Source: a virus. Taken from it: a stretch of DNA of 22,553 nucleotides. Position 1 is the stretch's first letter. Every line of letters starts with the position of its first letter. The DNA lies in IMG/VR virus record IMGVR_UViG_3300046010_004870, positions 1 through 22,553 of that record; one strand, given 5' to 3'. A program made the translations under genes and the position numbers. Shown here piece by piece: positions 6,762-14,498 of this stretch. The notes beneath the pieces are model-generated. The model saw only the letters and a list, made by a program, of their open reading frames with translations, had not been told where the DNA came from and ran no database searches.

Positions 6762-7733
6762 TCAGGCGACGGCCGTGAGATCGGCGATGGTGTGGAGACG
6801 CGCCACGCAGCGCGGGTGAATGTCGATGACGTTGCAGTACCACTCGACGCGGGTGCGGAAGACCGGCTTGCTGTTCTGCTCGCCGAGGTCGCGCACGTCG
6901 ATGCCGCCGTTCTGGATCATCTGCAGACCCATGTCCGAGCAGGACATCACGTAGATCGACGTGCGGTTGCTGCTCGCGCCCTCGTTGTAGCCGAGCTGCT
7001 GCAGGCTGGCCGCGGTGCCCAGAACGTCGGCCTCGATGATCGGCAGACCCGCGTAGGTCGTCACCAAGCGGCCGAACTCGTCGCGCGAAGTGGCCAACGA
7101 CGCCGAGTTGCGCATGAAGGCCACGATGTTCACCTTCTGCTTCTTGGGCATCAGGATGTGCGTCGGGTTGTCGACCGCCTGAATGGCGGAGTCCAGGTCC
7201 TTCATCGACAGCGCATCACTGGCGCCCGTGTTGGCGATGATCTGGTCGGCGTTCTCGCCGGCGTCCTGAATGGCGTTGCCGCCGAAGCCGCCGCCGTAGC
7301 GGACCTGCAGGCCGTCGAAGCCGTTGATGTTGGCCGTCGCGCCGCCGGAAGCGGTCGTGCTGCCCTTGATGATCTGCTGCGCGATGGTCTGGCCGAGGAG
7401 CTTGGCCTTCAGGGTCTCGTGAGCCGACCGCACTTCCGGGCCGTGCGTCTGGACGAGGTAGCGGTCGACATCGAGGTCGCCGCCGATGATCTTCAGCGGG
7501 ACCGAGCGCGTTTCGACCGTGCCAGCGGCCTCGGTGTACTGGCCGTTGACGGCCCGGAACTCGACGCTGCCCATGTTGGCCTCGCGCGTCCACGCGAAGC
7601 TGTTGCCCTGCACGTTGGTCATGACCATCGCGCCGAGGAGCGGAACCTCCGCGAACGTCTGGAGGATGCCCGCCTTCTTGAACTCGCCGTTGTTCTGCGC
7701 GATCAGCGCAGACTGATAGAGACTGACTGCCAT
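6762..7733 (-). CDS. Major capsid protein (HK97 fold)
   Basis: A 323-aa protein with no visible N-terminal prohead delta domain, consistent with the separate scaffold gene just upstream. Features include MAVSLYQSALIAQNNGEFKK, FRAVNGQYTEAAGTVETRSV, GGDLDVDRYLVQTHGPEVRS (the capsid family's typical D.D.Y mid-region), THILMPKKQKVNIVAFMRNS, and a C-terminal VRDLGEQNSKPVFRTRVEWY. These match HK97-fold capsid proteins found beside DUF4055 portals. The start codon lies one base from a large hairpin and has no Shine-Dalgarno, which is odd for the most abundant virion protein. Confidence 0.9.
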   Translation of the reverse strand: MAVSLYQSALIAQNNGEFKKAGILQTFAEVPLLGAMVMTNVQGNSFAWTREANMGSVEFRAVNGQYTEAAGTVETRSVPLKIIGGDLDVDRYLVQTHGPEVRSAHETLKAKLLGQTIAQQIIKGSTTASGGATANINGFDGLQVRYGGGFGGNAIQDAGENADQIIANTGASDALSMKDLDSAIQAVDNPTHILMPKKQKVNIVAFMRNSASLATSRDEFGRLVTTYAGLPIIEADVLGTAASLQQLGYNEGASSNRTSIYVMSCSDMGLQMIQNGGIDVRDLGEQNSKPVFRTRVEWYCNVIDIHPRCVARLHTIADLTAVA

Positions 7734-7734
7734 T

Positions 7735-7774
7735 GGTGTTTCGTGTTGCGGTTGTTAGCCCGCAACGGAACACC
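7735..7774 (-). promoter_or_regulatory. Hairpin immediately 5' of the capsid start codon
   Basis: Arms 7735-7751 and 7760-7774 pair over 15 bases with a two-base bulge and an eight-base loop. On the minus strand the arms are GGTGTTCCGTTGCGG and CCGCAACACGAAACACC. A single A separates the stem from the ATG at 7733, so the ribosome-binding region is inside the stem and no purine-rich Shine-Dalgarno is present. Possible roles are translational control of capsid synthesis, transcript processing, or an element enabling re-initiation. Confidence 0.72.
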
Positions 7775-7793
7775 AAATGCCGACAGCCCAGAG

Positions 7794-8549
7794 CTAGCGC
7801 GGGTCCGTGTTTGCACGGTTCAGCAGTTCCCTTGCGGGCAGAAGTGTCTGCCCTGGGTTCGCTGCGCGACCGGCACCGCCAGTCTGCGAGCCGCCACCGG
7901 ATCCCCCGGTGCCTTGTGCCACGAACAAGCCGCGCGTCGAAGGTGCTTCCCGCATCTCCGTGATCAGCTCGTCGAATCCCATCGGGTCGCTTGATCCCGA
8001 CTTCTTCGTGACGCGAGGCTTCCCGCCCGCGTCAACGATGGAATGCTTGAGGTTGCCATCCGCGTCCTCGTCGACGCGGATGTACTGCTTGGCCAGCGTC
8101 AGGATCGCGTCCATCGACTGCGACCCGCCGAGCTTGGCCACGACCGGGGCGAGTTCGCCCGCCACCATGCGCTCGCGCAGCGCGGCCGTCCGGGCCGTCA
8201 GCTTGCCTTCGAGCTTGGCGCGCTCCTCGGCCATCTTCGCGTTCACGGCGGCCTTGTAGTCGTCGATCTCCTTGCTGCCCTTGAGCTGGCCGGCCTGGAG
8301 CTTCTCCAGTGCCTCGCGCGCCTCGGAGGCCTTGGCCGGGTCGATGCCGTCGTAGGCCTTGACTGCGGCCTTGGCCGCGTCGCGCTCGCTGCGCGCCTCG
8401 GTCAGCGCCCGCTTCAGCCCGCCCACGTCCTCGACGCCCCAGCCTTCCTTGAGCGCCTCGACAACGAACTTGTCGCCGTTCTGCTTGGCGGCGTCGCGGA
8501 GACCCTCGGGCAGGTCAGTCAGGCTGTCGGCGATGATGCGGAACGGCAT
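7794..8549 (-). CDS. Head scaffolding protein
   Basis: A 251-aa protein located just before the capsid gene. It has the layout of phage scaffolds: a short N-terminal ordered part (MPFRIIADSLTDLPEGLRDA), a long charged coiled-coil around residues 45-130 (ALTEARSERDAAKAAVKAYD; AREALEKLQAGQLKGSKEID; AKMAEERAKLEGKLTARTAA), then MDAILTLAKQYIRVDEDADG and a Gly/Ser-rich flexible C-terminus. Scaffolds guide capsid assembly and leave before maturation. The start is ATG at 8549 with a weak AAGG upstream. Confidence 0.85.
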   Translation of the reverse strand: MPFRIIADSLTDLPEGLRDAAKQNGDKFVVEALKEGWGVEDVGGLKRALTEARSERDAAKAAVKAYDGIDPAKASEAREALEKLQAGQLKGSKEIDDYKAAVNAKMAEERAKLEGKLTARTAALRERMVAGELAPVVAKLGGSQSMDAILTLAKQYIRVDEDADGNLKHSIVDAGGKPRVTKKSGSSDPMGFDELITEMREAPSTRGLFVAQGTGGSGGGSQTGGAGRAANPGQTLLPARELLNRANTDPR

Positions 8550-8596
8550 AGTGCCTTGGGGTGTATATCGGCAGGCGCACCGGCGCTAGGGGGTCG

Positions 8597-8833
8597 TCAG
8601 TTCGCGGATGCCTCGTCCGCCATCTGCGCGATGCGCTTGGCCACCGCCGCGCCGAGGTCGCGCACCGTGTCCGAGGCGTAGCCCGTGGCGTAGATGACTG
8701 TCGCCTCGACGCCGTTGGGCGCCGTCCCTCCGGCGACGGCGATCGACAGCCCCTTGCGGGTCATGTACGCGACCAGGTCGCCGGCGCGCGCCATCATGGC
8801 CTGAGTCAGGTCGGGGTCACTGTGCGGCTTCAT
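8597..8833 (-). CDS. Small protein of unknown function, 78 aa
   Basis: This gene overlaps the MuF-like gene end by four bases (ATGA) and precedes the scaffold gene. The sequence (MKPHSDPDLTQAMMARAGDL; then GLSIAVAGGTAPNGVEATVI; DLGAAVAKRIAQMADEASAN) is compact alpha/beta with no recognised motif. Its continuous coupling within the head operon and protein-like composition support a real gene. It could be a minor head or assembly factor, but nothing in it shows this. Confidence 0.65.
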   Translation of the reverse strand: MKPHSDPDLTQAMMARAGDLVAYMTRKGLSIAVAGGTAPNGVEATVIYATGYASDTVRDLGAAVAKRIAQMADEASAN

Positions 8834-9936
8834 GCGTCCTCGGGGTCAGGGATGCGGTCGAGCTGGCGCAGGCGGTCGATCGACAGCGGCTGCAGGTCCT
8901 TGCCGACCATCTGGGCGAAGGTCAGGTCGCCGGCACGCCACGCCGCGGCGCGCGTCGGGCCGAGCATCTCGTCCTGAACGCTGCGCGGCTGACCTTCCAG
9001 CCAATCGGGGAAGGTCGTCGAGGCCGGCACCGGCCCGTCCACGCTGGCGCGGTTGCCGACCTCGCGGCCGGTCCAAGGGACAATGCTGCTGCGGCAGTTC
9101 GGGTGCAAGGGAGGCATCGGACCCTTGCCCATCTCGAACACCTTGCCATCGTTGGCCGCGCAAATGATGGAGGTCTTGGAGTCGAGCGTGGCGACGAACT
9201 GGTACTGCTCCACGCCGAGGTCGGCGAACGTCTCGGCGCGGGTCGTGGCGCTGGCATGAGCCGCCGCCGTGCGCACCATGGCCCGCAGCTGGTCGACGTT
9301 GGAGCCGGAGAGCAGGCCGTCCTCGAAGTCGCCGGCGCGGGTGCCGCGCAGGGTGCGCACGATCTCGTCCGTGGTCAGCCCGCGCTGCACGCCGGTCTGG
9401 ACGGCGAAGCGCACGTTGTCCACGGCCCCGTTGTCGCCGCCCACCAGCGAGCCGAACCACTCCTCAGTGGTCGCGCCGAGGTAGGGCCGCTGCTCGACGG
9501 CGGCCTCGATGCGCGGCAGGCTGACCGGCCGCGCCGTCTCGATGCGCAGCACCTTGCGGGCGCTCTCCTGCACCCAGTCGGCTTCCTGCTTCACGAGCTG
9601 GCCGAGGTTGGCGCGCGCCTGGTCCTGCACCCGCCGCATGCCCTGCCGCACCAGCGCCTCGGCCTCGGCGATCAGCCGGCGCAGCTCGGGCGTCGTGGCG
9701 ATCGTCACGTCCTGGCCTCGGCGCTCGAACGTCGCCATGCCGGCGGCGACGCGCTCCACGACGGGGCGCACGACAGTGCGACGGAACTCCTCGGCGGCGT
9801 CGTCCTGGATGCCCCTGACGGCCCGCGCGACGAGGATCTCGTGCCGGTAGAACCGTTGGAGCCACGTGTCCGCATGCTGCCGCAGCGCGGCTCGTAGGCG
9901 TTCCTTGACCCCAGGCGGCAGGCGGGAGCTGGTCAC
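8830..9936 (-). CDS. MuF-like minor head / head morphogenesis protein
   Basis: A 368-aa protein with GTG start in a GTGA overlap. The N-terminal two-thirds is long helices (RAALRQHADTWLQRFYRHEI; IEAAVEQRPYLGATTEEWFG). The C-terminal third has the MuF/SPP1-gp7 signature: RTAAAHASATTRAETFADLG, then YQFVATLDSKTSIICAANDG and PPLHPNCRSSIVPW, with the conserved D.R/K....C....G and HP.CR elements. These proteins sit inside the head near the portal and assist morphogenesis or DNA ejection. The position after the portal fits. No extra C-terminal toxin domain is present. Confidence 0.88.
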   Translation of the reverse strand: MTSSRLPPGVKERLRAALRQHADTWLQRFYRHEILVARAVRGIQDDAAEEFRRTVVRPVVERVAAGMATFERRGQDVTIATTPELRRLIAEAEALVRQGMRRVQDQARANLGQLVKQEADWVQESARKVLRIETARPVSLPRIEAAVEQRPYLGATTEEWFGSLVGGDNGAVDNVRFAVQTGVQRGLTTDEIVRTLRGTRAGDFEDGLLSGSNVDQLRAMVRTAAAHASATTRAETFADLGVEQYQFVATLDSKTSIICAANDGKVFEMGKGPMPPLHPNCRSSIVPWTGREVGNRASVDGPVPASTTFPDWLEGQPRSVQDEMLGPTRAAAWRAGDLTFAQMVGKDLQPLSIDRLRQLDRIPDPEDA

Positions 9937-10157
9937 GGCTCGATCACGTCGTGGGTGAGCGGGCAGCGGCGCAGAAGCCACGCCGCCCGCGCCCGTTCGA
10001 AGGTGCGCAGGACGCCGGTGGACGCGCCGCAGATGTCGCACTTGGCCAGGTAGCCCGTGTGGATCATGCCGCCTTCCTTGAGCGGGTCGTAGGTCTTGAA
10101 CATGTAGCCCGTGCCGCCGCAGCGGCAGGCCTGGTTGAGCTTGCCGTCGCCGATCAC
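9933..10157 (-). CDS. Small zinc-ribbon-like protein, 74 aa
   Basis: A 74-aa protein coupled at both ends by GTGA overlaps, between portal and MuF genes. Four cysteines in two pairs (ACRCGG near residues 11-14 and AKCDICGAS near 40-44) suggest a zinc ribbon. The C-terminal FERARAAWLLRRCPL resembles the ending of Lar-type (restriction alleviation) small zinc proteins, where a repeated CxxCG motif precedes A...AI..WN.R. Such proteins are common in phages, but here the setting is the head operon, so function is open. Confidence 0.65.
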   Translation of the reverse strand: MIGDGKLNQACRCGGTGYMFKTYDPLKEGGMIHTGYLAKCDICGASTGVLRTFERARAAWLLRRCPLTHDVIEP

Positions 10158-11695
10158 GTCTCGGCCTCGGCTTCGTCCTCAGCCTCCTCGGCTTCGTCCT
10201 CCTCGTCCTCCGCCTCGGCGGCTGGCGCCTGCCGGTCGCGCTCGACGCTGGCGAGCATCGCCTGCATCTGCGCCTCGACGGTGCGCTCGCGGCCCAGCTC
10301 CACCTGCGCAGCCAACGCCTCGGGGTCGTCGACCGTGGACAGCACGCCGCGCACCGCGAGTTCGCGCAGGCCGACGGCGAGCGGGATCTGGCCGGCGGTC
10401 ATCAGGCCTTGGATCACCGGCACGTCCTGCGCCTTGCCCGACAGCAGCGACGAGTCCCGGTAGAGCGTCCAGTCGAAGTCCTCCGGCAGCTCGACGCCGG
10501 CGGCCTCGGCGGCCAGCTCGATGCCGGCGTAGATGGCCCACTCCAAGCCCTCAATCCACCGCTGCGCCTCCGACTTCTCGTTGCTGTCCGCGCGCACCTC
10601 GCCCGTGGCTGTCGCCGGGCCGCCGACGGCCATCATGGGCTGCATGCCCAGCGCCATGCAGCGTTCCTCGATGCGCTTGATCTCGACCTCGCCGGCGGCC
10701 AACGACGTGCCCGCGATCTCGACGAAGCTGATGTCGAGGTCGCTGCTCGTGTCCGTGAACGTCGAGCCGGGGCCTACCTCGGGCCGCGCCTCGGCGACCG
10801 TCGACGACGCGCCGGCGACCTTGAGGATGGGCGAGCGGCAGTAGTGCAGCGCCTCGCCCTGCATGCTGAGGCTGTTCCAGTGGGCGACGTTCTGCCAGCC
10901 GAGGTCCTCCATCGGCGGTTCGCCGTGCAGCGTGCCGATGCGCTTGGTGTAGCACGCCACGACCGGCACGCGGCCAAACCCGTGCTCGATCGTCTCGCCG
11001 AGGCGGTAGCCGCTCAGGTACTCGCGCGCGGCGTTCTGTTCGCGGTCGGGGTCGTGCTCGCTGCCGCTGCGATACCAGCGCTCGACGCGCTCAGGCGTCC
11101 ACCGCTCCACCATGTCGGCCAGCACGTCGCCGCCGCCGACGGGCGAGGACTCGTAGTACCAGTTGCGGATGCGAAGCTCGACGACCTCCTCGACGCCGTT
11201 ACGCATGCGGGTACGGCAGCCGACGAGGTTGTCGGGGTGGATGCGGCGGAAGTACGGACGCGCGTCCATGGCGTCGGCCTCGGGCAGCGTGAGGCCAGCC
11301 GTCGGCACGTTGTCGACGAGGAACAGGCCGAGGCCTCGGTCGATGGAGTCCTCGTAGATCATCTGGGCGAACGACGACAGCGACGTGCCCTGCCGGTCGG
11401 CGTTGGACAGCAGGCGGTCCAGAGGCTCCGGCAGCTCGCCGCTGATGGTCGGCGGCTTCATGAACGGCAACGACGCCAGCTTGCGCACCGTGCGGTCGTA
11501 GATGGGGAACAGCACCGTCCGCGCCAGCCGCTGCGCGTAGCGGTCGCGCGTCTTGGCCTCCTTCTTCGTCGCCGGCGTGAACTTGCCGCCGGCGGCTCGC
11601 ATTGCGCGGGTGCCGCTGCGCAGGACGCGCACCAGCTCCCAGCTGTCTTCCATCTCGCGGCGCACGCCGCTCCAAGTTCCTACGTCGTTGGCCAT
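10154..11695 (-). CDS. Portal protein (DUF4055 type)
   Basis: A 513-aa protein after the large terminase. RDRYAQRLARTVLFPIYDRT, VRKLASLPFMKPPTISGELP, GLGLFLVDNVPTAG, YFRRIHPDNLVGCRTRMRNG, and a C-terminal KSEAQRWIEGLEWAIYAGIE helix match the DUF4055 portal family, whose dodecamer forms the DNA channel at the capsid vertex. The last 25 residues are nearly all Asp/Glu/Ala, an acidic tail. The start is ATG at 11695, four bases after the terminase stop. Confidence 0.9.
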   Translation of the reverse strand: MANDVGTWSGVRREMEDSWELVRVLRSGTRAMRAAGGKFTPATKKEAKTRDRYAQRLARTVLFPIYDRTVRKLASLPFMKPPTISGELPEPLDRLLSNADRQGTSLSSFAQMIYEDSIDRGLGLFLVDNVPTAGLTLPEADAMDARPYFRRIHPDNLVGCRTRMRNGVEEVVELRIRNWYYESSPVGGGDVLADMVERWTPERVERWYRSGSEHDPDREQNAAREYLSGYRLGETIEHGFGRVPVVACYTKRIGTLHGEPPMEDLGWQNVAHWNSLSMQGEALHYCRSPILKVAGASSTVAEARPEVGPGSTFTDTSSDLDISFVEIAGTSLAAGEVEIKRIEERCMALGMQPMMAVGGPATATGEVRADSNEKSEAQRWIEGLEWAIYAGIELAAEAAGVELPEDFDWTLYRDSSLLSGKAQDVPVIQGLMTAGQIPLAVGLRELAVRGVLSTVDDPEALAAQVELGRERTVEAQMQAMLASVERDRQAPAAEAEDEEDEAEEAEDEAEAET

Positions 11696-11699
11696 GTCG

Positions 11700-13001
11700 T
11701 CACTCGTCGAAGCTGGAGACGCGCGCCGCGATGCTGTGCGCCTCCGAGATGTAGTAGCCGATCGCGTCGGTGAGGTGCGTGAGGCCCTTGGCCTCGCTGC
11801 CCTTCTTGTCGATCTCGCCGCTGCCGCCCTTGAGCAGCGTGACGCCCTCGAAGTCCTTGACCACGTTGGGCGCGCGCGCAGGGTCCACGAGCAAGCGCAC
11901 GACGCCGCTTGAGGAACGCAGCCGGGAGTTGACTGCGTTGAGCCGGTCGCGCACGTAGGGCGGCTTCTTGGCCACGCGCCAGCGCAGGCGCTCGCCGAAG
12001 GCCGGTACGAGGACCTGCCGCACCAGCTGCCAGTCGGTTCCCTCGGTCTGGCTGGTGTGCCGCGCGCCGCCGGCGGGGTCGCCGTAGAGGTACACGTCGG
12101 CTGGATGCTTGCCGTAGTCGGCGACGAGCTTGCGGCAGACGGCGGGCGTGTTGCTGTTGCGCGGGATGTGCACCTCGCCGACGACGCACGTGCGCGTCTC
12201 GCCGTCGAGGTACTGCTCCTGCATCACGACGGCGGTGCCAGGGTCGACATTGAAGTCGAGACCGATGATCAGCGGCTTGGCCTGGTCAACGGCCAGCTTG
12301 CGCAGGTGGTCCTTCGGCGACCACGGGTAGTAGGCGAGGCCCTCGAAGGACACCCACTGCGCTTCGTACTCCTGCGCGAACGTCAGCGGGTCGAGGTCGG
12401 CGCGCGCCTGCTCGATCTCGGCAGGGTCCACGACCGTCGCGCTGGTCCAGGTGAACGACTCCCAGCCGGCGCGCGTGCCCGACAGCGAGTACAGATCGTA
12501 GAACAGGCCGCGACCCTTGGGCCGGCCGGTGAACCATGCCCAGCCAGGCGGGCGCCCTTTCGTCGACAGCGCCGGCCGGATGCTCTGCTCCCAGCTCTCG
12601 CGCTTCACCTCGGCAATCTCGTCCACCACGATGCCGTCGAGCGGCACGCCTTCGATGCGCTGCGGGCGGTCGAGGCCGACGACCATGAGCTGGCTACCCA
12701 CCTTGTAGCGGATGGTCAACTCGGATTCGCTGACGCCGGCGACCCACTCGCGCGGCGACAGTGCCTTCAGGTCGTTCCAGAAGATGCGTTTGGCCTGGTC
12801 GCGCGTCGGCGCGGCGGCGACGAAGGTCGGGCGCGCTACGCCGGTGATGCCGGCGAGGGCACAGCGGACGAGGTGCCGCTTGCCGCGCTCGGTCTTGCCG
12901 CTGCGGCGGCCGGCGGCGACGACGCGGAAGCGCGCCGGCGAGCGGATGAGGCGCAGCTGCTCGACGTGCGCGTCCAGCGGCGTCCAACGGTCAGTCAGCA
13001 C
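11700..13001 (-). CDS. terL: Terminase large subunit
   Basis: A 433-aa ATPase-nuclease that packages DNA. The Walker A motif AAGRRSGKT lies near residues 29-37 and the Walker B GIVVDEIAE near 123-131. The coupling motif WFTGRPKGRG follows, then an RNase H-like nuclease with IGLDFNVDP (Asp near 249), YGDPAGG (Asp near 308) and a C-terminal HLTDAIGYYI (Asp near 412). All three nuclease acidic positions are present. It overlaps the preceding small gene by 11 bases and precedes the portal. The packaging strategy cannot be told from the sequence. Confidence 0.95.
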   Translation of the reverse strand: MLTDRWTPLDAHVEQLRLIRSPARFRVVAAGRRSGKTERGKRHLVRCALAGITGVARPTFVAAAPTRDQAKRIFWNDLKALSPREWVAGVSESELTIRYKVGSQLMVVGLDRPQRIEGVPLDGIVVDEIAEVKRESWEQSIRPALSTKGRPPGWAWFTGRPKGRGLFYDLYSLSGTRAGWESFTWTSATVVDPAEIEQARADLDPLTFAQEYEAQWVSFEGLAYYPWSPKDHLRKLAVDQAKPLIIGLDFNVDPGTAVVMQEQYLDGETRTCVVGEVHIPRNSNTPAVCRKLVADYGKHPADVYLYGDPAGGARHTSQTEGTDWQLVRQVLVPAFGERLRWRVAKKPPYVRDRLNAVNSRLRSSSGVVRLLVDPARAPNVVKDFEGVTLLKGGSGEIDKKGSEAKGLTHLTDAIGYYISEAHSIAARVSSFDE

Positions 13002-13341
13002 TGCGGCCCTCCAGGCGGTCGATCGCGTCGAGGTCCGCGCGCAGGCGCGTGGCGTCGTCCATGGTGCCGTCCTCGATCGCCTCGGCCTCCATCAGCAGGC
13101 GCGTGCGGTCCAGGTCGTTCTTCTCCAGGCTGGCGATGGCTTTGACCACGGACGCAATCTCGCGCGGCGACTCGCACGCCGGCAGGCTGTCGATGAGCTT
13201 CCGGCTGATCTGCTCGCGCTGCTCGTCGGTCAGGCTGTCCGTCCACGCCTTCTGCTTGGCCAGGCTGGCAATCATGCGCGCCGCGGCCCTGGGCTTGGGC
13301 TGCTTCTCGGAACCCCCTCCCTTTGCCTCGGGGTCGGTCAC
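12991..13341 (-). CDS. Putative terminase small subunit
   Basis: A 116-aa, mainly helical protein that ends 11 bases inside the large terminase gene. An N-terminal basic, Gly-rich part (TDPEAKGGGSEKQPKPRAAA) is followed by helices (RMIASLAKQKAWTDSLTDEQ; SPREIASVVKAIASLEKNDL; ATRLRADLDAIDRLEG). Position is the main reason for calling it a small terminase, which recognises phage DNA; no helix-turn-helix is obvious. I chose GTG at 13341. A GTG at 13395 would add 18 residues over a repeat-containing upstream region. Confidence 0.5.
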   Translation of the reverse strand: MTDPEAKGGGSEKQPKPRAAARMIASLAKQKAWTDSLTDEQREQISRKLIDSLPACESPREIASVVKAIASLEKNDLDRTRLLMEAEAIEDGTMDDATRLRADLDAIDRLEGRSAD

Positions 13342-13441
13342 TCGTCCACCGTGCAGGCACACGTCGTCATCATCACGCACCCGCAATGTCTGCACGTAGT
13401 CTGCACCGTCATGGAACTGTGGTCGGCATGCTAGCGCGAGG
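13342..13441. promoter_or_regulatory. Intergenic region before the packaging genes, with direct repeat
   Basis: This is one of the few gaps of about 100 bases. On the plus strand it contains GTCTGCAC twice (13388-13395 and 13399-13406), offset by 11 bases, about one helical turn. A TTGACC lies at about 13431-13436 on the minus strand but has no -10 at normal spacing. It could hold a late promoter read by the phage sigma-like protein, an operator, or a packaging site. The repeat is what can be seen; the role is inference. Confidence 0.35.
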
Positions 13442-13849
13442 TCAAGCCCTACGCGACCGAAGGACGTGCGCTATCCACGCTGCATGCTCGGCTGGGTCGT
13501 TTCGGACCCACGCTGGCGCAGTCTCCAGGACGATGGCCTCGATGAGCGCGGCGTCGATCTGCGCCGGCGTCCTGGCACGCTCGCCGCGCGTGACGTGACG
13601 GCACGGGCCGCAGTAGGCGCGGGCGTCGCCGTACTTGGTCTTGCCGCACCGCTGGCACTCGTCGAAGTACGGGTCGAGCGACTTGCGGCGGTCGGCGTAG
13701 CGCCGGCGCGCGTCGCGCAGGCACTGCCTGCAGACCATGTTGCCCTTGTGCTCGACGAGGGCCGAAGGCTGCGCCACGTCGTGCCCGTTGCGGCAGTGGT
13801 TGTTCTGCCGGAAGTTGCCGGCTCCGGGCCGGTAGTGACCGTCGGGCAC
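13442..13849 (-). CDS. Zinc-finger protein with CxxGHD pattern, 135 aa
   Basis: A 135-aa protein starting with GTG at 13849. The finger elements are NNHCRNGHDVAQ, NMVCRQCLRDARRRY, FDECQRCGKTKYGDARAYCG and a final CGPC, giving two treble-clef/zinc-ribbon-like units. The C-terminal half is helical (IDAALIEAIVLETAPAW; AAWIAHVLRSRRA). A similar C-R-x-G-H-D, CxxC, CxxC order occurs in the larger protein ending at 17268, so the two probably share a domain. Such fingers are seen in phage HNH-related and DNA-binding proteins; I see no clear HNH catalytic motif. The position just before the packaging genes suggests regulation or DNA processing. Confidence 0.75.
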   Translation of the reverse strand: MPDGHYRPGAGNFRQNNHCRNGHDVAQPSALVEHKGNMVCRQCLRDARRRYADRRKSLDPYFDECQRCGKTKYGDARAYCGPCRHVTRGERARTPAQIDAALIEAIVLETAPAWVRNDPAEHAAWIAHVLRSRRA

Positions 13850-13867
13850 GCAATGCGTATCGGCTGG

Positions 13868-14119
13868 TCAGGCGCCGTCGGTCTCGGTCGGCTCCTTGGC
13901 CGAGATCGCCTCGGGCGGCAGGGCGGCGCGCAGCTCGGCGTCGATGCGCGCGAGGCCGCCGAAGACGATGGCGACGATCTGGCTGAGCTCCGTGTTCACG
14001 CGCGCGAACTCGGCCAGCTCCTTGCCCAGCTTGGCGATCGTCGCCGGCAGGTCGGCCTCGTCGATGGTGTACTCGGGGAAGGCCGCGCGCAGGGCGTCAG
14101 CAATCTGGGTCGTCGTCAT
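13868..14119 (-). CDS. Small helical protein of unknown function, 83 aa
   Basis: MTTTQIADALRAAFPEYTID, then LPATIAKLGKELAEFARVNT and IVAIVFGGLARIDAELRAAL, predict three or four helices with a moderately hydrophobic segment around residues 46-56 that is too short for a confident membrane span. Its start overlaps the end of the sigma-like gene by 23 bases in another frame, so the two are probably translationally coupled. No family is recognised. A partner of the sigma-like protein is possible from linkage alone. Confidence 0.65.
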   Translation of the reverse strand: MTTTQIADALRAAFPEYTIDEADLPATIAKLGKELAEFARVNTELSQIVAIVFGGLARIDAELRAALPPEAISAKEPTETDGA

Positions 14120-14498
14120 CGTCGGGAGTCTCGGGTGCCGGCGGGTCGAACGCTAGGTACTCGTGCGCGGCGTGGTCGTGCAGCGGGCGGCCCTTGCGCG
14201 GCTTGCCGAACTTGGCGCGCTCGATCGCGTCGTGCAGGTGCCAGTAGACGTGCTTGGTGGCGTGCGTGGCCAGGACGCAGCCGAGGGACGGGTCGAAGGT
14301 CAGGCAGGCTCGCCAGAGGCCCAAGCGGGCGGCCTGCATGAGGTCGTCGCGGTCGATGCCGGCGACGCGCGCGCGCCAGACGCCGAACCGGGCGACGTGC
14401 CAGCCGAGGTGCTGCTCGTACGAGGCGTAAGCGGCGAGCTGCGCCTCGGTGGGAGGTGGTAGCTGTTCCCTGCGTCTTACGGTGCGGCGACGGCCCAC
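14097..14498 (-). CDS. Sigma70 region-2 protein (phage sigma-like factor)
   Basis: A 133-aa protein whose residues about 25-95 read as sigma70 region 2: LGWHVARFGVWRARVAGIDR, DDLMQAARLGLWRACLTFDP, then VLATHATKHVYWHLHDAIER. The first parts correspond to the core-binding helices (regions 2.1-2.2) and the last to the -10 recognition helices (2.3-2.4). There is no region 4, and the C-terminus is acidic (PDDDDDPDC). Such a protein could redirect host RNA polymerase or bind core competitively. I chose GTG at 14498; it overlaps the upstream gene by 22 bases, and the only longer option lies out of frame within that gene. It lies between early and late blocks, the natural place for a late regulator. 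Confidence 0.78.
   Translation of the reverse strand: MGRRRTVRRREQLPPPTEAQLAAYASYEQHLGWHVARFGVWRARVAGIDRDDLMQAARLGLWRACLTFDPSLGCVLATHATKHVYWHLHDAIERAKFGKPRKGRPLHDHAAHEYLAFDPPAPETPDDDDDPDC

Noticed and set aside
5742-7994. Long plus-strand open frame antisense to the cement, capsid and scaffold genes
   Set aside because: Arg/Val/Asp-rich translation without motifs, fully antisense to confidently identified genes; typical shadow of high-G+C codon bias.
8550-8596. TATACA-like -10 upstream of the scaffold gene
   Set aside because: No -35 match at normal spacing (CTAGCG); not called as a promoter.
9933-10157. Lar restriction-alleviation protein as a firm call
   Set aside because: The CxxC pairs fit, but spacing and context in the head operon do not allow a specific functional claim.
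10409-13145. Two long plus-strand frames antisense to portal and terminase
   Set aside because: Shadow frames; the opposite strand carries Walker and nuclease motifs.
13426-13436. TTGACC as the -35 of a promoter for the packaging genes
   Set aside because: No acceptable -10 at 16-18 bases; kept only as a weak remark on the intergenic region.
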